Shown: positions 1 through 12,091 of the stretch, piece after piece
Layout: each line of letters begins with the position of its first letter
How positions within the stretch are numbered: the stretch's first letter is position 1
Assembly: GCA_051294375.1 (NCBI GenBank)
Contig: CM119268.1
Span: 14,808,636-14,872,635 of the forward strand
Source of the DNA: Paraspadella gotoi
Lineage: Eukaryota; Chaetognatha
DNA length: 64,000 bases
Direction of reading: 5' to 3'
Notes under the pieces: model-generated
The model's input: the letters and a program-made list of their open reading frames with translations, nothing else
Database searches by the model: none
Told to the model about the DNA's origin: nothing
Program-made: the position numbers and the translations under genes

Positions 1-739
1 TAAAAGAGGAGCTAACGATCAGAATCTAAGAGTTTTCAACCGGCGATCAGATTCGGAAAAAATTTATATGGCGAAATATCCAAAGAAAGGGTGAATTTTC
101 CGCAAGATTTTAGGTTAGAATATTTTATTTTTATGTCCGGATTTTTTGAAACTAAAATAGAATATTGCCATCATCTAACATTGGCCGTAAAGATATATAT
201 TAAGAAAAACCTCTGACTTTTTTCGTCATAGCTAGTCTAACAATATATATCTAGGGCTTCGTGCGCCACGCGCGGTCTTAGGGCTACTTGATGCTATGTT
301 AACGGAATACTCCTATGTATCAATAAAAGTTGTGAGATAACACTCTTATTTAAGATGTTCACAACATAATAAGCAACATTGAAAAATGAAAATGTGAGCT
401 AAGCAGATAACATTTCATATCAGATAATTAGTATGCTAACACGAAAAACAGTTTATCTTCAAATACGACGGTTACTTGACGCGTGATAGACGATCAGTTT
501 ACGAAGTGCAGCTTGAAGTGAAGACGTTTGCTTGAAGGATCTTTCACGGTTGCACTGATGAGTTTGTACTCCAGAGTTTTTGTAAACTTCCTTTATTCGA
601 GTTATTAAAGAAGATAAAGTTTATTTACTATAGTGTACTATCGTTTGGTCTATTTCAATTGGGGGTAGCCATTTCTAATAACGCCTTGTTATTGCTTTGT
701 TTGTCACTCTTCGAAGCGTTTATTTTCGCTGACGATATT
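1..739. other. AT-rich non-coding flank
   Basis: No supported gene. The sequence is AT-rich without dinucleotide tracts. It lies just past the 3' end of the decayed minus-strand LINE and may include its 3' UTR, but I see no poly-A tail or target-site duplication that would fix the boundary. Confidence 0.4.
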
Positions 740-2760
740 TACTTTTATACATGTTTAAGTACATCTTGGAGTGCAAAAATTTTTAAGTGCTCTTATTGTT
801 TTTCGCTCACTTGCGTTTAAGTAACTATTTTTATTCTTATATATTTTGAATATCAAGATGTCTACGTATTGATTGTGTATGAATTTTTTTATTTTCCGCA
901 GTGTACTCGGAATTGGAATATAACATATTGAACGTATTAAAGATTGTCTATATAAGTTAAACAAATTAAGTATTAATTTGGATGATTTTGGGTTCATTAC
1001 TATTAATTTTCCTAAGGATAACTTAAGCGTGATGATGCTTTCTGAGTTAGGAGTTTATATGGTCCTTCATAGTACGTTTCCTGTCAAATTGAACGCCGAG
1101 AAAACTGACTTTTCGACGACTGATACTGGTGCTCTAAGAGTTTAGGTTCAACGTTGACGAACGATGTCGTTGAAGTCGCTGAAGACACGTAATTTCGACT
1201 TGTGAGGCGCGAGTTTTTAGTCTCATTTGCGCATCCCATTCAATCCTTTGATTAGTTGCATCCTAGGTTCCCTTTCCAGTGGGCTTTCTGCACCGTCCCG
1301 GCTTGCCCTGGTTGTTCTGAAACTGTGCTGGATCATTGCACGTGCTTCTTCAAAGACATGCGGTGTGTACATTTGAAAAGATCAGGACTGGATATACCTC
1401 TTGGGCGTTCCTGTGTTATGCAAGAAAGTTCTGAAGAATTCTTTACCCTCGTAAACCCTTATTGCTTCTGTCCTGTTAGGAATCCGCTGATATTCTTAAA
1501 AGTGCTTGGGCTTATATTTTTCTTGAGAAGTTATCGAAGTCCGTTCGCAACACATCGGTGGTCGAAGCTAAATTCAACAATCTAAAAAGAGCCCTAATAA
1601 GGGCATTTCTTTTGACGAAAGGCTTGGTTAGAAGTTTACAAACTTATGTTGAAAGAGATGAATCTTGCGGGTTCTATGCCTTTTGTAACCACTCTGGAAG
1701 TTTGTTTCGAAGTCTGCTATCCAAGGCTTTTATGAGTCTTGGTTTGATTAGCACGCTCAAAAACTTGCCACGCATGATAAAAGACTATTGGTCAGTGTTT
1801 TTTGCTTGTCCTCCAAGTTTTTTCCTTTTTCGGAAGCGTAATTAGTTTTGCTATTTCCAGTGTTTTTGGATAATAACCCCTCTGCCAACAAATGTTATAT
1901 ATTTTTTAGTTAAATAATCATTTTCTTTGCCGGAGCCTTTATCTTTGTAGTAAATCGTCTGTCACTGGTGCGGAATCTGTTTTTGCAGTGATTTTAAACT
2001 GTTATTATTTGTGTAGACTGAAGTTCGGACTCTTTTCGTTTTCTTCTCGTGCTTATTTCTAATGATTTGAGGTTATTTTCTTGTTGCAAATTGTTACCTC
2101 TTTCCATTGAATCCATACATAAGCTGGACTAAGTGTTGGATTATATAACTTTTAATGTCGATCAGCATGAGTTTAGCTCTTTCTTACGTTTATTGCCCAG
2201 TTCCTCATCTCTTTTTAAAGGAGGTAAGGCATTTTGATGTTTTCAATGTTTGCTATTCTTGTAATATTTGACCTTTTTTTAATTCGCATACGGAAGTGTG
2301 TGCCATCAAGTTATTTTTCCTTTCCAATGCTTTCTTCTGTCTGGATAGACTTTCCTTAGGAGGGGCACTGATTTATTATAGGCTTCCGGATAATTCTTAA
2401 GTTTTATTGGTCTACGTCATGATTCTCTCCAGTTGTGATTTCTTTTAAATTTAAAAGAATATATTGGACCTCTTGAGAGTTTGATGCCTAGTTTGATGGG
2501 TATTGGTTTTGGGTTTTTTGTTGCGCTTGCTGTCTCTTATTTCTGTTGAAAATTTTTTCGTTAATGTCTCTAGTTCTTCATTTGTAATTTGTTGTTAGTA
2601 TCAGTGTTTTGTGTTATTTTGAGTATTTTGTGTATGTCTCTAATTTATCACCTTTTCTATCTTGTTGTTATCCGTGTTTTGATTTTTTTATCTCTAATAT
2701 ATGTGGGTGGTGATCACTTGTATTGGATTCTAGAACTTTTCCAAATTCCAGTCCTTTCAT
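740..2760 (-). pseudogene. Decayed non-LTR retrotransposon ORF2 (endonuclease end plus reverse transcriptase)
   Basis: On the minus strand, broken by many stops and frameshifts, the hallmarks of a LINE ORF2 occur in the right order. An SDHHPHI patch near 2718-2698 matches the SDHxPI end of AP endonuclease. LFLDC near 1591-1577 is the start of RT motif A (FLDLxxAFD). PRGISSPDLF near 1404-1374 is the PQGxxLSPxLF motif. SFLGVQFDRKRTMKDHIN near 1106-1052 is the FLGVxxDxxLTxxxHI thumb motif. NLYRQSLIRS near 958-929 is the LYxxLIRS block, in an 81-codon open stretch (755-997). The element copies itself by target-primed reverse transcription when intact; this copy is dead. The set of motifs suggests a Jockey/CR1-like clade, but the clade is inferred. 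The 5' endonuclease half (about 2760-3400) is too decayed to recognise. Confidence 0.7.
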
Positions 2761-3407
2761 TGATTCTGTTTGCTATGCTTAAGTTAGCTATGCTCTTGCG
2801 TTGGCTTGAAAAACTGAATATCGTTGGTTACCCCGCTATTAATACACGACATGGTAATCATCATTAATTTTCAATGCATGCCTTCATTGTCTGGGTTGGA
2901 TTCAGAGTTGAAATCTTTGCAATTCATGTCGCCAGTGAATTATTTTATGGTGTGCCCGATCGCTCTTATTTTCGATTCTTCTAAACTTATCTCAAAGAAT
3001 TTTGGTACTTTTTGTGCCTGGATGGCGTATAATTGTTCTTGCAATAAGGAGCCGTTCTGTTGTTATTTAATTTACATTAAAATTCACTTCTTTGTCGTCA
3101 CTCTTTTAATAATTTCTTTATATATATTGTTTGGGTACAGCAATTGCTACTTTCCGCTGGACCCTGCTTGTCTTGGGGTGTCTCTCTTAAGGTATATAAT
3201 TTTTAACGGGCATAATGTCTCTTTTTTAGTCTGTATCATTAGAGCATGATAAGCGAGTTAATGCAGGAGTTTTTTATTACTATGTATTCATCTAATAGGC
3301 GTTTAATCTCTAAGTCTTGTTTTAGCGGTTTGTATTATCCTGAATGAAAGACTATACATGTCCCGCTGTTACATTCATTTCTTGATTTGATGTAGTAAGT
3401 CTGCGCG
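2761..3407 (-). mobile_element. Probable LINE endonuclease N-terminal region, unreadable
   Basis: This lies between the ORF1-like pseudo-frame and the endonuclease SDH patch, where the N-terminal endonuclease domain should be. The minus strand is A-rich and gives short protein-like runs between stops, but no diagnostic endonuclease motif (WNxxG, QET, DxNxH) is readable. The assignment rests on position only. Confidence 0.3.
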
Positions 3408-3848
3408 TCAATGCGTTTTGTTGCTGGTAATGTTTGCATGTTGATAAAGTTGCGGCGGCTCGTTCATCGTGCTGAAAGCATCATAGGAGGTACGCAAGCA
3501 TTGTTGCAGAACATGCGTGTGCTTGAAGTTGGTCTGATTGTTGTAACATTCTGGTCGAGACAGACTGGCGTTGGTCTGACATCCCCCTGAAATGGTTGTA
3601 TCATTGGCACTGGTAGGCCACTTGTGTGTCCCAATGAACCTGAATGATCGTTCAACTGTTGTATGAGGAGTCTGTATAATTCACCGGTTTTGTGGCTCGT
3701 TACTCTGGATTGCATCTTCAAAGTTGGTTACCGAGATGTTGTACTGAATGGATTTGCAATTGGTCCAAGGTGCCGTTCGTTGAGATTGTTGCTCCTCTAA
3801 AATGATCAGTCTCTCGTGCACTGTCAAGTCTTCTTCCGATGATTCATT
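3408..3848 (-). pseudogene. ORF1/gag-like pseudo-frame upstream of the LINE ORF2
   Basis: One minus-strand frame runs about 146 codons with a single internal TGA (3681-3683), which is unusual in DNA this AT-rich. The conceptual product is hydrophilic and rich in Gln, Asn, Thr and Ser. It has an early Glu-rich patch (residues like HERLIILEEQQSQ) that could be a coiled coil, and scattered Cys and His. There is no ATG at its start; an in-frame TAA at 3849-3851 precedes it. Its place just upstream of the decayed ORF2, on the same strand, fits a LINE ORF1. I cannot match it to a named domain, so this could instead be part of another element. Confidence 0.3.
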
Positions 3849-5460
3849 TTATCTTGGGTGGAACGTGACAGCTTGGGGTCTCCTGTTGCATGGTTAACCT
3901 GAAGGAGCGTAAGAATGTTGTAAGTAGTTTCTGATACTCTTGGTTCTTACAACTTCGCGGTGTCATTCGGCATTCTTCTCCTTTGTGTGGGATCTTCCAA
4001 TCATTATTTCTTTGTTATTCTTATCTCTATTATTTACGGGCTAGTGCACTTTTGGAACCCACTCTGGGAGTGATCCACATGTTTTAGACTTTACGACATC
4101 CAGTGCACATAGTGCGATTTATAATCTCCCTCTTTTCTTCTTGTTTCATATTCTTTTGGCCTTGCGTTCTTGCGTTAATTCTTTCCTTGGCTTCTCAATA
4201 CTATATGTTGATTGGCAGTTTGTATGTTGTTTCTTCGGATCTTCTCTGTTTTGGTCATAGTGAGCGTATCATATGGGCACTCTATAAAAGTTGCCCGGGA
4301 GTTTGCCTCGGCAGTTTATACATTTTACTCTTCATACAAGTTTTGTGAACAGTCTCTACTCGATGTTACGCGCAGGAACGAGTCGGTTGCTTGTTCACAT
4401 TGGAAGTCACGTTGAACTATTTTAAGAACATTAATCTAAGTGATTGTAATGTATTTGAAGCCTCATCAATAGCTTTGGCTTTATTGAGTTCTTTCTAGTG
4501 CTTATTTTTTACGTCTCATAAGTGGGCTATTGTTCTTTCCGAACGAATTCTTTTGAACCTCCGATGGGGTATACGAGTCTTTGGTAGCTGCTCATGATTT
4601 TTCTCCTGATTCTGGTCACTCTCGTAGCAGCACGTTTTGTTCAGGATTATTAATCCTGATAGCCTAGTTTGAAGAAATTGTGTTCGTTTTAAGCCACATC
4701 TGTCGATATTCAGAAGTGCATTATTATCTCTTGATTTGCTCCAATAAGTATATCTGCCCTTTGGCTTAAGTTTAATTCATCGATATAGTATGCGGTTACT
4801 TCTTCAATATTGCAAACATGTTGTTTTCTGTCTTTTTTAACTTCTCAGCCATAGTACTGCCTATAAGCGGACATTTTGCGGTACGATACCTACTGTTCTC
4901 TGTTTGGTTTGTGCCTGAACTGTTTGCTCGGAGTCGATGGTTGGTTCTTGCGCCATAACTTGGTGTGTGGCACGTAGTTGGACATAGACTAATGCACTCG
5001 TTTGGAAGCTGTTCTCTTTGTTCTTTTCCGCTCTTTCGGCTGCTTGGGGTTTCTGAGTATTCAAAGAGACATTCGGCTAGTGTGTCTATTTTGTTGGATA
5101 TGTTGATTTTCTGTTCAAATTCGCTGTTTTTCAATTATACTTTGAATTTGAAATTCGTCGTAATTTAGATTCGCGAGGAACTTTTCGATTCTTTCTTTTC
5201 CCGTACTGCTTTCTGACTGTTGACTCGAGTTCTTTGATTCATTATACCGCGATTTGATCGTATCTGACTTTGAATTTATATTTCGAATATCTGAGTTGAA
5301 TTCTTAAAAGCAGATAAATGAGGTTTGGATTTGCTATTAGCTGAGGTATTACCGCATTTAAGTAGGGATAAGTTGTACTTTGGCTTGATTTCGTTGAAAA
5401 ATTTTAAAGTCAGATTTGGCAAAAAAAAGATTCGAGATCAGAGGATAGTTCGTTCCGGTT
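3849..5460. other. AT-rich region with decayed minus-strand coding-like patches
   Basis: The plus strand is T-rich and the minus strand A-rich, as in retroelement coding strands. On the minus strand a 112-codon frame (4796-5134) and an overlapping 67-codon frame (4861-5064) are hydrophilic and protein-like, and frames switch as expected of decayed coding DNA. A patch at 4757-4734 reads ADILIGAN. It may be further ORF1 sequence or a second element. No microsatellite is present. Confidence 0.3.
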
Positions 5461-5467
5461 CGGTGGT

Positions 5468-5582
5468 CAGAGAGAGAGGGAGAGAAGAGAAGAAAGAGAG
5501 GAGAGAGAGAGAGAGAGGAAGGAGAGAGAAGAGAGAGATAGAGAGAGAGAAAGAGAGAGAGAGAGAGATAGAGAGAGAGAAA
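5468..5582. repeat. Interrupted (GA)n microsatellite
   Basis: Purine-only tract of GA repeats broken by AAG, GGA and ATAG interruptions. It marks the sharp start of the GA/CT-rich domain that fills the rest of the window. Confidence 0.9.
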
Positions 5583-5996
5583 TGAATTTTGAATTTGAAT
5601 TTAATTTCAATGGGGCTTTAGGCACAAAATAAAACATAGGCATAAAAAGCTACTTTATTACATTTAAGTCTACGAATTTAGGCATTCATCATGAAATCTT
5701 TCCAATTTACAATTTATGCATGTATTTTCCCTTTGTAAATAATCCCATCCAACAGCGTTTCGATAGGTGAAATGTTTGTCTGAATAGTATTAGAATTAAT
5801 ATGATTAATAGGCATCGTCAAATAGGTGATTTCCTCGGATAATTCTTTTAATCTCCGTACAGCAAAGTTTTTTAACATAGTCAGATAATGGTATTTGGCC
5901 TGCGGCATCTAATGTGGCAGCAGTAGGAGTATGACTAGGTAAATTTGAAAAATACGAATGGCTCTTAATTGTAAGCGATCAAATTTCATCCAGTGA
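5583..5996. other. Spacer between GA tracts with minus-strand open frames
   Basis: This is AT-rich complex sequence. Two overlapping minus-strand frames are open: one with an ATG at 5908 (64 codons, ending at 5714) and one without an ATG. Neither matches a family I know, and I do not call a gene. Confidence 0.25.
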
Positions 5997-6018
5997 GAGA
6001 AAAGAGAGAGAGAGAGAA

Positions 6019-6086
<68 letters not shown>

Positions 6087-6120
6087 GAGAGAGAGAGAGA
6101 GAGAGAAAAAAAAGAGAGAG

Positions 6121-6156
<36 letters not shown>
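5997..6156. repeat. (GA)n microsatellite, slightly interrupted
   Basis: About 160 bp of GA repeat with single-base interruptions. It is followed 370 bp later by a CT tract of opposite polarity, so the two could pair as an inverted repeat. Confidence 0.9.
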
Positions 6157-6161
<5 letters not shown>

Positions 6162-6524
6162 AGTATAAATCGGTGGACTCGAGCGACGTCAAAGACAATC
6201 ACCAGCCACTTCCTGACCATTGGGAGAAAGGGTCTCGTTACAGACAACGAAAGTGACAAAGGAAGTTCAAAATTAGAATGTCTCTCTTTCTCTCTTTCTG
6301 TTGCTTGAAAAATGACAGATAAAAATAAACAAAGCGTCTATATAGACTATATAATCAATTATACTCGCGCCCCTGACTTTCGTCTCACACAAACTATCCG
6401 GAACAGAAAGAATCTGTATGTCCGTTCGAAATTTTTTCCGATAACACCCTTCGCTCACTTGGAGGGTCAAGGTTCGCGAATAATGGGTCGTTGGATTCAG
6501 ACCCATGGCGTCTATAAAACGAAC

Positions 6525-6528
<4 letters not shown>

Positions 6529-6613
<85 letters not shown>
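6529..6613. repeat. (CT)n microsatellite
   Basis: Nearly pure CT dinucleotide repeat of about 42 units. Translations give Ser-Leu repeats that are not genes. Confidence 0.95.
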
Positions 6614-6616
<3 letters not shown>

Positions 6617-7139
6617 TTTCTATTCACTAAGTGAAGATGAATCAAGAAGAGGTCAATGTTTCTTTTTCAAAGTGTTTTGTTGTCTTCTATATATATTTTG
6701 TAATTTTGTATTTTTAACGAGTCTAAATTCGCGAGCATTTCATAAGATATCATTCTTGGAAAGACGATTTCGGACCCAAATGGAGTAACTGACCTTTCGG
6801 TGAGACAAATTTGGAGCAAGATGAGTCGGGGCAAGATGAGCATCTTGAACGGATTAGGTTAAAATATATCATTTGCTGAATTATATTATATTTTATTTAC
6901 ATATGTACTTAAAATAAAAATAAACATGTTTCCAATTAAAAAAATGTATTCATCATGTTTGTAATATCGCTACTATTAAAAATTTATGAGTATAATAATT
7001 TTCTTTTTTTTTGTCTTATTGTTTAAAGATTTTGACTCTCGAGCTTTCATTTTTTTCCTTTTCTAATCTCCAGACTTCAGTTTTTGATTTTTTTTTTTTA
7101 ATCTCAAGATTCGAGACTGAAAATCAGATTCCCTCTCTC
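6614..7139. other. AT-rich spacer
   Basis: No gene seen. It contains a direct CAAGATGAG doublet and a small CAAGATG/CATCTTG hairpin near 6830-6850, and T runs near 7005-7100. Confidence 0.4.
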
Positions 7140-7490
7140 GCTTGACAAAAGAGAAAAGGAGTCATCGACCGAGAGAAGCACCCGCCGCACTCTGTGATAA
7201 GAAAGAGCGAAAAAGCAGCCGTCTTGCGACTGGAGGGGAACAAAAAGAACCCGCCTCACTATGGCACAAGAAAGCGCAAAAAAGCAGCCCCCTTGCGAAT
7301 AAAAAAGATGAAAAAGGAGCCGCCCCTTTCTGAGATAAGCAATAGGAAAAAGCAATGACCCAGCTCTCCCTTCAAAAGAAGAAGCGAAAAACAGTCACCT
7401 CACCATTATAAAGCAAAAAGGAGCTGCCTCACCCCTAAAAAAAGGTCAAAAGAAGCCGCCTCGCTCCTTGAAAAGAAAAAGCAATCTGGC
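7140..7490. repeat. Decayed ~35-bp minisatellite
   Basis: About ten diverged units, each an A-run followed by a core like AAAAAGCAGCC or AAAAAGGAGCC and then a C/T-rich tail such as CTTGCGA or CCTCAC. Translations show a Lys-Ser-Ser-Leu-Ala motif repeating every 23 residues (69 nt, two units) on the plus strand and a Gly-Cys-Phe-Phe-Ala-Leu motif on the minus strand. The open frames here are best read as by-products of the repeat. Confidence 0.6.
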
Positions 7491-7804
7491 TTCCCGCGCA
7501 GCTGGTTGGTGCATAAAAAAGACACTTGTATCTTGAAAGCCAATCCGAAAGTTGGAGGAGGCGCAAAATGTTGCTTTTGTGAGAGGCCTAAAGCTTTTTA
7601 ACTTAAAAGTTAAAACTTCAAATATTTTGCCTTTGTATTTTTAGGGAAATGATAAAGAGGTGAAAGATAACATAAAGAATGAGATTAAACCTCGAATCCC
7701 TTCTTGCACTACCGTATGTATAGTAACTGAAAAAAATTGAATGTACAGTTACTTTTTAAAAATTCAGTAGAAATACGTAGAGCACCCAATAGCTATCCTG
7801 CACT
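7491..7804. other. Spacer, no gene seen
   Basis: Mixed-composition sequence between the minisatellite and the next CT tract. No coding or RNA signal is recognised. Confidence 0.3.
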
Positions 7805-7862
7805 TTTCTTTTCTCTCTCTCTCTCTCTCTTTTTCTCTCTTCCTCTCTCTCTCTTTTTTTTT
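7805..7862. repeat. (CT)n/T-rich tract
   Basis: Short CT repeats interrupted by T runs. Confidence 0.85.
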
Positions 7863-8125
7863 CCAGAAGTTGATGTTGTGAGTCCTATGAACCCTAGAAT
7901 AAAGCCAAGGGATCATTTGGCAAAACGAGGACGACTAGCATCGGAAAGGGTAAGCGTTCGGGACTCGTTTTTCACCCAAGGCCAGAGGGTTTGTTTTGTT
8001 ACTTGGCCGAAAGGTGACGCTTTTTTTGTCGGCGCGTCTGATGTCGTGGTTCCGATAAACAAAAGACTCTCGCTTCTCCGCACCCAATCCTTCAGAAGTT
8101 AATGAAAGAGGACGACAAAGAGAAA

Positions 8126-8244
<119 letters not shown>

Positions 8245-8631
8245 AATAAAGTGGCACCATGATTTGTCGGAGAAAGAGAAGACCTTGATATGTGCCAGAC
8301 GTTTTGCGCCTGCCGGGAAAGAAAGAATCCAATAAACAGCCTTCTTAGAAAACAGATGACTAAGGATATTAACTCGGGCTTTTAAAGACAATAGTAACTT
8401 CTAAATTATCGGAGTCGTTAAAGAACGATGTTTACAAAACAACTGGAGGAAAATAAAAAGATCAAAGCGCGGAAATCCTCGCCGAAGCAACAAACCGAAA
8501 TATCTCTTTTTGCCAATTGTGAATTATTCATTGGCGAAAACGGAATAAGTCAGCGCATCATCTCACGTCGTAAACGATTCAATCAGAAGCGGAATCTCGA
8601 TCGTTAAACCGGCGACATCAGCGACTGGCAT

Positions 8632-8637
8632 CACGTG
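8632..8637. promoter_or_regulatory. CACGTG E-box in a GCATCACGTGATGC palindrome
   Basis: Perfect palindromic E-box core of the USF/MITF/Myc type. The equivalent site in copy B (near 15978) reads CACGGACG and has lost it. The same GCATCACGTGATG string recurs at 58220-58232. Confidence 0.3.
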
Positions 8638-9329
8638 ATGCAGTTCGCTACGAGTCAACGTTGTCGCCACGATACTTCGCTTTTTTTGGCATAAAATGAC
8701 AACCTCGTCCGCGCGGCGAACCTTCGGAATAATCGACGACTTTTCGAACCGAGAGAGAAAAAAAAAAAAAAAACAACGAAAAAATTATGATGGTTCTGAC
8801 AGAATGACAGGGTTATGACAAAGCGTGACAGAATGACAAAAAAAAAGCACCAAGTCGGAGCCTGTTCATCGCTCAAAAATATAGCCTTCACAGGAAAAAA
8901 AAGTCGATGAAATACGGAGAGCGACGGATGCAAGAACAGATGCAAAAACAGATGAGAGCGGAGACGAACAAAACGTGGGCGTATGTTCATCAAGGACAAT
9001 GCGTTCGGTGGAGCGACAGCGAGTGGCATCGAGATTCCATCTGAGGCAATAAACTGTCGACAAAATGGCGGAGAATGCGACCCGGTCGTCGACGTCGTCG
9101 CGATCCCACGAATTCCGTTGGCCACAAACGTCGATTCCGATTCGTCTGCAAATTATGTTTCTGGCATCAGTCAAAATGGCCTCCTGGCCAACGCCTGTTC
9201 GTCTCGTTGCGACGGCGCGTGATCGGAACAGGAAAGGTTTCAGTTTTCCTTTTTTTTTTCCCTACCTGTTGGTTTCGCCGTTTAATCTTAATGGAAGGGA
9301 ACGTGGATGATTAAAAAAAGGAGAGAGAA

Positions 9330-10900
9330 TGAAAGACAGAAAAATTTGTGTGAAAGACATCAAACTAAAGAGCGAGACTTTTGTAGGCCTTATCTCGTGT
9401 TTATGAGAGACAACGTTTAATATTTAGACTTAATCTTGTGACCCTTCAATTCTTTTTATGAGTTTCGTTCAAGATCTTCCTCTTCTACAAATTTTTCCAG
9501 CTATCGAGGATTTTCGTAGCGAATGATCAAAACCTGCACTCCTTTCCTTAAATCTCTTCTTTTCCTCTTAATCGTCAAACCTTTTTTAAAACACACTTGT
9601 TTAAATAAACCTGGTCTGGAATGAAATATTTTTCAGCCGGGTCATAGTACGTCCTGTTTTATTTCAACTTTTTTTTCACTAGATTACCAAACCAGAACTA
9701 TGTCGCACTTTGTAGACCCCTCCACTTTCGCTCGCAGAAAAAAATTATTATTATCCAATTTAACCAATATTCTATAAAGAAGATACCATTAATCGGTCTC
9801 GCAAGCGATTTTCGATACATTTGGACGAGATAAATTGAAATTCGATGTCTGCTAATATTTTTCTTTTCAATTAAACTTAAAGATACTTTAATCTTTTTCT
9901 TTTAAATTTTGAGGTCATTTCGATGAGATCTCAAATTTGTTTTACAAGCGAATTAATTATTTTTTTTCTCTTTTGCTAATAAGCAGTTCGGTACATTTGA
10001 TCTTTTTTTTTCTTAAGTTTCGACAGAGTTTTTTTTATCCTTGAATCTAATCAAATTTCAAAGGAAAGAAAAAGGAAAAAAAAAGTTGTATTTTAACAAC
10101 TAATAATCTTCCCGCTTCATTCGTTATCAAGTTTACGTAATTCCTTTTTTTTTTCTCTCTCTCTCTATGATTATTTATTTCTTTGTATGTTTCTTTCTTT
10201 TTTCGCCTTAAATATTTTATACATTATTTTTTTATTTGTTTATCCTTATTCTTTGAGGAATGCGAATAGTGTTCCCCAAGCCATGCTTGAAGAGTAGATT
10301 TGCAGGCCAAGCTCTTGGCCAAAGTTACGGGCGAAGTTTGAAGGCGAAGCTGAGTTTTCAGGCTGATTCTGAGGGCGGCCTCATAAATCCAAGGTTCGGT
10401 GTTTAAAAGCTTTTCATCCATTTCATTTCTATTTTGAGTCGAATGGAGAAGAATATAAAGAAGAAGTTGAAAGGGGAAAAACGATGAGGGCAAAAGCCGA
10501 GAAAATATTCGATGATCAGTTTCTAAATTTGAAATCACCTTGAGACTTGCTAAAAATATATACCCTGAGACGGTGAAGAGTGAAGACTCTAGAGACTTCG
10601 GTAAATTATTCTATAAAACTAAAACATAAAATCAAAAAACGAAAAAAAAAGTAAATCAATTCTTTCAATATTATAATTAAAATTGCTGAAGTGGTTTTAT
10701 CGTTTTTTGACAAGGGTTTTTTTCTCTCGTTTTCGCGTCGCCTCGCGTCTCCAAACAAAATTGTTCTCTTTTCCCTTCTCTTTTCTGTCACTTGTGACAC
10801 ACTTTCTGTCAATGTTTTGTCACTTTTCCCATCATTCTTTTTTGGAAAACGACGAAAACGAGGGGCCGCAGCAAGGTTTCTTACCCCCTCAACTTTTTGT
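9330..10900. other. AT-rich non-coding stretch of copy A
   Basis: No gene seen. T and A runs dominate, with short CT stretches. The longest minus-strand frames (10224-10538 and 10606-10812) have no recognisable domain and are interrupted or altered in copy B. Confidence 0.35.
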
Positions 10901-10906
10901 CTTCAT

Positions 10907-11000
10907 GCCATTCGCGCCACGCTACGCCACTCTACGCCACGCCACTCTACGCCATGTCACGCCACGCCACGCTACGTAACGCCACACCACGCTACGCAAC
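10907..11000. repeat. ACGCCAC-type short minisatellite
   Basis: Degenerate 5- and 10-bp tandem units built on CTACGCCACG, giving His-Ala-Thr-Leu-Arg repeats in translation. Copy B has the same array at about 18370-18470. Confidence 0.65.
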
Positions 11001-11199
11001 TCCTCACCACAGCGTTTTCATTGTTTAATTATTTTTTCATCTAGTGGTTTTCTCCGCCACTTTAGAATCTTATCATTTGCCATGTCGTCTATTTGCCACC
11101 TCGTCAATTTTGCCACCCAATTTAGCCCCGCGGTTTTTTTCTTTCTTTTTTTTTGCAGTTTATCATTCATGATACACGATTTTGCTTTCACTATGAGAA

Positions 11200-11310
<111 letters not shown>

Positions 11311-11897
11311 TGAGTTGTAGACGAATGAGGAGGATGGAAAGGAAAAGGGGTAAGTCAGAAAAGGAGGTGATAGACACCGAGAGTCTGGATTGCAAAAAAG
11401 GGCAGGAGAAAAAAAAGGGCATGAAGAATTTATGAGGTTTGGGTGAAAGGGCCATCTGTACCGCGTCCCCTTTTCAATCGCCTTCTCCTCACCTCACGTT
11501 TTTCTTTTATATATATACATATAGTTCACGTGATCTCGAGACGTCGTTAAATCTCGATTTTTTTTTCAACTCCGATGTCCAATATTTTTTGACAAATTAA
11601 AAATAATTTGTTTTTTAATCTTAAAATTATTTTTAAAGTTTTCATTTGCCCTTTGACATTTTTATGTTTACCCCATGTTTGGTATTAATAATTTTATTAC
11701 TTATACATTTAAAGTGTCTTTATAATTACAATTTTTATTTGTAGCGTGGACATAGCGTAAGTTAGACAGAATACAATATTAGATACTGTATAATTTCGAT
11801 TTCCTCCTGATGTAAACTTAATAATTCTTTTGAAAGGGAACACGAAAACCCTTTTCTGCATTACTCCACTCGTCTCCCCCGGACACCCAACAAAAAA

Positions 11898-11900
<3 letters not shown>

Positions 11901-11960
<60 letters not shown>

Positions 11961-11961
11961 C
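11901..11961. repeat. (CT)n microsatellite
   Basis: CT tract with one CTCC interruption, opposite in polarity to the GA tract 0.6 kb upstream. The counterpart in copy B is at 19372-19430. Confidence 0.95.
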
Positions 11962-12091
11962 CAAAGCTGATTATGTCGAAAACCCGAGAGGCAGTCTCCT
12001 TTGAACTGGGGATAAAGAAGTAGAAAATGAAAGGAGATTTTCCTCAGAAATTGGTGTCACCTGGATTCGCGGGGACGAGCTTTGCTTTGCT

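Noticed and set aside
1256-1585. Plus-strand frame with CPGCSETVLDHC, like the zinc-binding tail of LINE reverse transcriptases
   Set aside because: The opposite strand carries a longer, ordered set of RT motifs over the same bases, so this frame is a shadow and the motif is a coincidence.
4734-5064. Minus-strand patches SALVYVQ, IDSEQ and ADILIGAN, recalling the protease region of BEL/Pao retrotransposons
   Set aside because: The patches are short, in different frames and too closely spaced for that domain, and no RT follows in the expected place. The LINE reading downstream is much stronger.
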